A stretch of DNA of 31,510 bases, taken from contig CAYGYT010000021.1 of NCBI GenBank assembly GCA_964354215.1, positions 1-31,510 on the forward strand, in the 5' to 3' direction. Below are positions 26,429 through 31,510 of this stretch, one piece after another. Numbering within the stretch: position 1 is the first letter of the stretch; every line of letters starts with the position of its first letter. Below the pieces are notes generated by a model, which was not told where the DNA came from, made no database searches, and saw only the letters and a program-made list of their open reading frames with translations. Made by a program: the position numbers and the translations under genes. The stretch is from CAVRZR01 sp964354215. GTDB lineage: Bacteria; Actinomycetota; Coriobacteriia; Anaerosomatales; CAVRZR01.

Positions 26429-26779
26429 GTGCTATCTGAAGGACGGGCAAAGCGGCTTTCCGCCTACATCGGCGAGGCCGATTCGTACGACGACCGGCCG
26501 CTCTATCAGGCGCTGGTCGACCAGGCGCGCACGCAGGGGTGCTCAGGCGCGACAGCGCTTCGTGGTCTTGGTGGGTACGGCGCCACCAGCCGCGAGCACG
26601 CCAAGCACGCGCTCCGGATGTCTGTGGACCTTCCGGTCGTCGTGTCGGTGGTCGACGAGCCGGTCAAGATCACCGCGCTTGCCGAGGTGTGGTGCGCCAT
26701 GGTGGGCAACGGGCTCATCACGGTCGAGGACGTGAACGTCGTCCTGTACCGTGGCGGCATCACAGAGGGGCCGGACTGA
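26429..26779 (+). CDS. DUF190 PII-like protein
   Basis: 116 residues. The pattern RLSAYIGEAD..DDRPLYQALVDQAR, then CSGATALRGLGGYG, then DLPVVVSVVDEPVKI and TVEDVNVVLYRGG (each shown only in part) matches the DUF190 family. Its members have a PII-like ferredoxin fold and form trimers. GTG 26429 is chosen because GGGAGG lies just upstream; it follows the coaBC stop by 14 bases. DUF190 genes often neighbour the fluoride channel gene crcB/fluC, but none is seen here. PII-like proteins usually sense a small molecule or nucleotide; the ligand is unknown. Confidence 0.82.
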   Translation: MLSEGRAKRLSAYIGEADSYDDRPLYQALVDQARTQGCSGATALRGLGGYGATSREHAKHALRMSVDLPVVVSVVDEPVKITALAEVWCAMVGNGLITVEDVNVVLYRGGITEGPD

Positions 26780-26827
26780 GGGAGTTCGACCGGACCCCCT
26801 CGGCTCTTCCGCGCGCGACGGCCCGCG

Positions 26828-26974
26828 CTAGAACAGCTGGTACACGAACGTCGGCGCGGTGGTGGTCGCAGCGAGCACGATCAGCACCACGAGCAGCGCG
26901 AGCCCAAGACCGACGAGCAGGTCGGAAACGAGCGAGCTCTCCGGCTTCGGGTCCTTGTAGAGCGGCGACTCCAT
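26828..26974 (-). CDS. Small single-span membrane protein (DUF5989-like)
   Basis: A 48-residue protein. A hydrophilic N terminus (MESPLYKDPKPESS) precedes one membrane span of about 22 residues (VGLGLALLVVLIVLAA, residues about 20-36 shown) and ends with APTFVYQLF. The C-terminal aromatic pattern and size resemble DUF5989 small proteins, which accompany MBOAT/SGNH or SxtJ-type genes. The ATG lies 4 bases after the MBOAT stop, and the ribosome site GGAGG is inside the last MBOAT codons. Translation is therefore coupled to the acyltransferase. Function is unknown; an accessory subunit of the acyltransferase is an inference. Confidence 0.6.
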   Translation of the reverse strand: MESPLYKDPKPESSLVSDLLVGLGLALLVVLIVLAATTTAPTFVYQLF

Positions 26975-26978
26975 CTCG

Positions 26979-28192
26979 CTAGCCTCCGATCATCAGCCGT
27001 GCGGTCCCGTACGCGAACGTGAGGATGCGCGCGTACACGGTGAGTGCCTCGTGCAAGGGCAGCGCGAAGAGCACCCATCCCCAAGCGACGAAGTTGAACG
27101 TCACGAAGGCGCCGAAGCCGTAGGAGACCCAGCGGACCGGACGGACGTGTGCGAAGCCCGCCCAGCCCGCCGACCGCCGCTTCAGCGCGCCGTCGAGCTC
27201 GCGCCACCACCGAGCGACGACGAGCCCGACGCCGTGCCAAAGCCCCCAGACCACGAAGTGCCAGGCGGCCCCGTGCCAAAGCCCGCTCACCGCCATCGCG
27301 AGAAGCGTGTTGAACGCCGTGCGCACCCGGCCGACGCGCGAGCCGCCGAGCGGGATGAAGACGTACTCGGTGATGAACCGCGTGAGCGACATATGCCAGT
27401 TGCGCCAGAACTCGGCGAGGTTTCGCCGGACATAGGGCCAGTTGAAGTTCTCGAGGATGCGGTAGCCGAACAGCCGCGCCGTCCCGATCGCGATGTCGGA
27501 GTACCCGGCGAAATCGAAGTAGATGTAGAGCGTGTACGCGTAGATCGCGACGAAGAGCAACACCGGGTCGGCGAGTTTCGCCTGGTAGAGCGGCTTCGCC
27601 GCTGCGTAGATCGTGTCGGCGACGACGAGCTTCTTCGCAAGGCCGATGATGATGCGGCCGAAGCCGAACGCGAGGTCGTCGAGGCGCGGCCGGCTGGTTC
27701 GCTCGCGAGCGTTGTCGACGAACTCCGGGTAGCGCTTGATCGGACCGGCGGTGATGGTCGGGAAGAACGAGACGTACGCGGCGAACTCGACGGGCGTGGG
27801 CGCGGCGGCCTCTTTCCGGTACATCTCCACGAGGAAGTGGATGAGCATGAAGGTCACGAACGAGATGCCGAGCGGCACCATGATGTCTGGCAGGGGAGCC
27901 GGCGGGATGCCGAGGCGGTGACGGAAGAAGTTGAGCGTTATCACCGCCATGTCCGCGTACTTGAAGACAGCCAGCACGGCGACCACACCGACGATGCCGA
28001 GCGCGAGCACGCGCTTGGGGTGCGCGCTCGCGCGCACGGCGCGCCCGATGAAGTAGACGGCGACGGTGAGCACGAGCAGCAGCGGCGCGTAGGCGGGCGT
28101 CGCGTACGCGTAGAAGACGTACGAGGCGACCGCGAGCTCGAGTGCGCGGAAGCGCTGCGGCACGATCCAGTAGATCGCGAGCGCGATCGCGA
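26979..28192 (-). CDS. MBOAT-family membrane O-acyltransferase (AlgI/DltB-like), 5' end in gap
   Basis: 404 residues are visible. The reading begins at AIALAIYWIVPQRFRAL, which matches the first membrane span of AlgI-type proteins, so perhaps 15-25 residues are lost in the N gap. About ten hydrophobic segments follow. Signature blocks are SFFPTITAGPIKRY, FDFAGYSDIAIG, NFNWPYVRRN, EFWRNWHMSLT and the catalytic-histidine region SGLWHGAAWHF. This family transfers acyl groups, usually acetyl, across the membrane to alginate, teichoic acid D-Ala carriers, peptidoglycan or other glycans, handing them to a secreted SGNH partner. Here the partner is encoded just upstream, and the tiny DUF5989-like gene is downstream. 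The acceptor polymer is not identifiable. Confidence 0.9.
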
Positions 28193-28292
28193 NNNNNNNN
28201 NNNNNNNNNNNNNNNNNNNNNNNNNNNNNNNNNNNNNNNNNNNNNNNNNNNNNNNNNNNNNNNNNNNNNNNNNNNNNNNNNNNNNNNNNNNN
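28193..28292. other. Assembly gap of 100 N
   Basis: Exactly 100 undetermined bases, a size commonly used as a placeholder for an unknown gap length. It hides the C-terminal end of the double-SGNH protein and the N-terminal end of the MBOAT protein. Its true length is unknown. Confidence 0.99.
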
Positions 28293-30393
28293 TGGCGGCG
28301 CCCGTGCTCGCACCCGCGGCGCGCGTCGCTTCGAGCGCGCGCACGATGGGGTCGATGTCGCGCATGAGCAGGGCAGCCATCCGCTGGTAGCCCGCCGAGA
28401 GCGGGTGGTGGTCGTCGCCGAGGTAGGCGCCGGGGACCGTGTTCGTGAGGTCGATGAAGGTCCCGCCCTCACGCCTCACGATCGAGCCGACGCGCGCGAT
28501 GTTGGCGTTGTAGGCCGCGCGGTCCCACATCTGGTAGCGGTTGAGGAACCCGACGTCGAGTGGACCGGTGAAGACGACCACGCGCACCCCATCGTGCTTC
28601 GCCTTGCGAAGCATCGCGATGAGGTAGCGCATGTAGGGGTCGTTCTCCGACAGGGGCTGGACTCTGAGGTACTGCTGCCGGGTCGCGGCGATCGGGAGCG
28701 CCGACGCGGGCTTCTTCCGGTAGACGCGAGCGGACGGCTTCGCGAACGTGCCCAACCACCGACGGAGCTTCGTTTCGTACGCGGCCGTGGTCTCGAGCGA
28801 CGGCGGCGGATTCGGCTGGTTCGCGATAAGCGAATCGTCAGGAGAGAGCGGCGCCCAGTCGAGCACCTTGCGGCGCAGCTGCGGACGCATCCACTGGAGC
28901 GATACACCGTTCGCGTAGAAGCGGTAGTCGAAGTCGTAGAGGATGAGGTCAACTGAGCGTCGGCTCGTGAGCGCCGCCGAGAGGCTGTAGAGCTCGTTCG
29001 AGTACGCCCGCGCCATGCCGAAGTTGAACGCCTCGACGTTGCGCCGCTTCGCGCGGTAGCCGCGCGTCAGCCACCCGGCGAGCGTGTCGGGCGGGTTGGC
29101 GTATCCACCCCACACGAGCGAGTCGCCGACCGTGGCGATGCGGACGCCCTTGTGCGCGCGCATGTGCGCGGCGAACTCGTCAAAGCCAAGGAGCGTCGTG
29201 CTCGGCATGCGGAAGTCCCAGGGGATGGAGCCTGTCAGCAGCGGCGCCGGCGGAATGGGCGCCGACGTGGCCTGCGCCGTCTGAGAGGTCGATGACGCGG
29301 CCGCGCCGCCCGCCCGCGTTCGCTCGAGCTCGCGCACCAGCGGGTCGATGTCGGCGACGAGCCTTGACGCCAGCCGCTCGTAGCCTGCCGAGAGCGGGTG
29401 GTGCGTGTCTCCGAGTTCGGAGCCCGGCACCGACGTGGTCAGGTCGAGGAATCCGCCGCCACGGCTTTCCACGAGCTGGCGCACGAACGCGACGTTGCGC
29501 GCGTATGCGGTCCGGTCCCACAGGTGGTACTTGTCGAGGAGTGCCGTGTCGAGCGGGCCGGCGAACACGACCACTGGGATGTTGTCGTGCTGGGCCTTCT
29601 GCAGCAGCGCCGATAGGTACCGGATGTAGGCGTCGTCGTTCTCGAACGGTTTCACGGCGTACTGCGTCTTGAGGTCCCGCAGCGGCAGGCGCGAGGGCGG
29701 CTTCTTCCGGTACCAGGGCCGGCCGCGCAGCTTGTAGCCGAGCGTCGCGGCCCATTCGGAGAACACCTTGCGCGGCGGGCCTTGGAAGAGCACGGCGTCG
29801 AGGTAATCGCGCTCGGCGTAGAGCTTCCACACACGCGAGAGTGCACCACTGAGGCGCGTCTCGAGCGTTCGCGTCGGAGGCTTGGACGCGGGAATGCTCG
29901 TGACGAGCGTGTCCTCGGCCGAGGCCGGAGCCCAGCTCGCGACCTTGCTCTTCAAGTCCGGGTAGTGCCACTCGAACGGGACGTTGTCGTTGAAGAAGTG
30001 GTAGTCGAAGTTCAGCAGGATCATGTCGACGGCCCGCGTGCTCGTGAGCGATGCCGTGAGCGTGTAGAGGTCGTTCGCGCGCGCGCCGTTCATGCCGAGG
30101 TTGAAGGCCTGGACGCTCCGGCCCTTGGTGCGATACTCGCGTGTCATCCACGAGCTCAGCGTGTTGTCGGGGTCGGCGAAGCCACCCCACATGATGGAGC
30201 TGCCGACGACCGCGATGCGCATCCGCTCGTTCGCCTTGAGGCTTTCCATGTACTGGTCGAACCCCATGAGCGTGCGGTCCGGCAGACGGAAGTCCCACGG
30301 GACGTGGGGGGTGAGCGGCAGGTACAGCACGATGTCCAGCACGACGAGGAGCACCAGTGCGATCGCGAGCGCTCGTGGGCTCAGTCTGGACAC
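28293..30393 (-). CDS. Membrane-anchored protein with two tandem SGNH-hydrolase-like domains (3' end in gap)
   Basis: 700 residues are visible from GTG 30393 (ribosome site GGAGGG). A short basic start and one hydrophobic span (about 8-28) form a signal anchor, so both domains should face outward. Domain 1 is about 32-358 and domain 2 about 390-690, joined by an Ala/Ser/Thr/Pro linker (361-388). They are clearly duplicates: both begin PWDFR, share WGG, AFN and LTS blocks, and are roughly half identical by eye over the first 125 residues. Each keeps an SGNH nucleophile (S66 in GSS; S425 in GDS) and the catalytic D-x-x-H (D329/H332; D660/H663) within a shared HHPLSAGY. SGNH proteins beside MBOAT genes act as the periplasmic acyl-transfer partner (as in AlgJ/AlgX, PatB, DltD). 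The C terminus is lost in the gap. Confidence 0.85.
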
Positions 30394-30568
30394 GCGCCCT
30401 CCTCACTTTCTCGGCACGGGTCGAACATACCCGCGAAGAGGGGAGAGGCGTCGGGTGAGGATCGCCGAGGGGCCGAAGGGCCGAAGGGCTGCGCGCACTC
30501 TGCCGAGGACTGTCCGAGTCCGACGACCCCCGTGCCCCGCCCTACCTCAGCGAACGCCGCCAGTCCTC

Positions 30569-30597
30569 TTGCGCGCGCGACGCGGCTCGCGTATATG
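30569..30597 (+). promoter_or_regulatory. Promoter-like sequence upstream of the fur-family gene
   Basis: TTGCGC (30569-30574) and TATATG (30592-30597) are spaced by 17 bases, placing the start of transcription near 30604. Just downstream, AAGA-GT-TCTT (30601-30610) is a short inverted repeat that may be part of an autoregulatory operator. The repeat arms are only 4 bases, so that part is tentative. Confidence 0.45.
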
Positions 30598-30638
30598 TGG
30601 AAGAGTTCTTATCTAGGAGCGTATCCATTGGGGGCGAC

Positions 30639-31095
30639 GTGCCGGTTCCTGCCGAAGAGACCGCCAGGCGGGTCGATCGCTTCAGCGAGGCGCTTCGCTC
30701 GAGCGGATTCAGGCTCACGCACCAGCGTCTCGAAGTCGTCCGCGAGGTCGCGTCGACCGATGCTCACCCGGATGCGGACTGGGTCTTCAGGCGAGTCCGC
30801 GAGCGCGTGCCCACCATCTCGCTCGACACGGTGTATCGGACGCTCGGCACCCTGGCCGATCTGGGACTGGTGAACAGGGTCGCGGGCGTGAGCGGCGCCG
30901 CTCGCTACGACGCGAACACCACGCAGCACCACCATTTCGTCTGCACGCAGTGCGGCCTCATTAGAGACATCGTGAGTAACGAGCTGGACGGCGTGAGCGT
31001 TCCCGCACCCGCCGCGGAGCTCGGACAGGTAGACGGCGTCGACGTGCGCTTCCGCGGCACCTGCCGTCAGTGCGCACAGGAAACGGGGAGCCATC

Positions 31096-31103
<8 letters not shown>
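30639..31103 (+). CDS. Fur-family metalloregulator (FurA/PerR-like)
   Basis: 154 residues from GTG 30639 behind GGGGG; an earlier GTG at 30597 lies in the promoter and is less likely. The winged-helix DNA-binding domain covers about 10-85 (LTHQRLEVV, TISLDTVYRTL). The dimerisation domain has the histidine-rich QHHHFVC and two structural zinc CxxC pairs (C102/C105 and C142/C145). The gene overlaps katG by ATGAGTGA. Fur-family genes fused in this way to katG (furA-katG of mycobacteria) encode peroxide- or iron-responsive repressors of katG, which is the expected role here. PerR versus FurA sensing cannot be separated by sequence alone. Confidence 0.88.

Positions 31104-31510
<407 letters not shown>

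Noticed and set aside
26881..30393. A single 1170-codon minus-strand frame running through the assembly gap.
   Set aside because: Continuity depends on the arbitrary 100 N. Past the gap this frame reads Arg/Ala-rich nonsense, while a different frame encodes the MBOAT protein.
30461..30490. Short direct repeat CCGAAGGG in the fur/SGNH divergent region.
   Set aside because: Only two copies of 8 bases; no symmetry or link to a promoter element, so it is treated as low-complexity sequence.

Overview
The window is high-GC, gene-dense bacterial DNA with many GTG starts and stop/start overlaps. An mIHF-type nucleoid protein followed by gmk and rpoZ, and extended -10 or TAnnnT-like promoters, point to the Actinomycetota. 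A PyrK/class-1B PyrD pair, a 2-oxoacid:ferredoxin oxidoreductase and a rubrerythrin-like protein suggest an anaerobe or microaerophile, possibly from the Coriobacteriia side of the phylum. The lineage is inferred from gene content and order only.

Positions 1-2314 hold the 3' end of ileS, a rho-independent terminator, a TraR/DksA-type zinc-finger regulator, lspA and an RluD-type pseudouridine synthase. Positions 2340-13786 hold one large pyrimidine operon: promoter, PyrR-binding RNA hairpin, antiterminator and terminator, then pyrR-pyrB-pyrC-carA-usp-carB-pyrK-pyrD-pyrF-pyrE. Spacing is a few bases or an overlap throughout. A tandem universal-stress-protein gene sits between the two carbamoyl-phosphate synthase genes. 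With the electron-transfer subunit included, the operon encodes the whole route from bicarbonate and glutamine to UMP, under one PyrR attenuator.

Positions 13790-17472 carry mihF (behind two promoter-like sequences), gmk, rpoZ, thiI and a glycosyltransferase of the queuosine-tRNA mannosyltransferase/DUF3524 type. A 24-codon ORF with a strong ribosome-binding site follows. Positions 17658-19683 hold a three-gene overlapping module (PLDc_N membrane protein, ABC ATPase, ABC-2 permease) that resembles yxlEFG. On the minus strand come a DJ-1/PfpI protein and a rubrerythrin-like protein. A perfect 22-bp palindrome lies before an alpha-oxoamine synthase gene (21018-22232, plus).

Positions 22281-25005 (minus) hold a gamma-alpha fused ferredoxin oxidoreductase subunit and its beta subunit. 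Divergent from them are coaBC, apparently leaderless, and a PII-like DUF190 gene. The most unusual region is 26828-30393 (minus): a membrane-anchored protein with two tandem SGNH-hydrolase-like domains, a 100-N assembly gap, an MBOAT O-acyltransferase and a 48-residue single-span membrane protein resembling DUF5989. I read it as an envelope or glycan O-acylation system. The window ends with a divergent Fur-family regulator overlapping the start of katG.

No tRNA, rRNA, CRISPR, insertion sequence or phage gene was recognised, and no gene-free stretch exceeds 300 bases. The longest is 30394-30638, which holds only promoter-like sequence and a short CCGAAGGG direct repeat.
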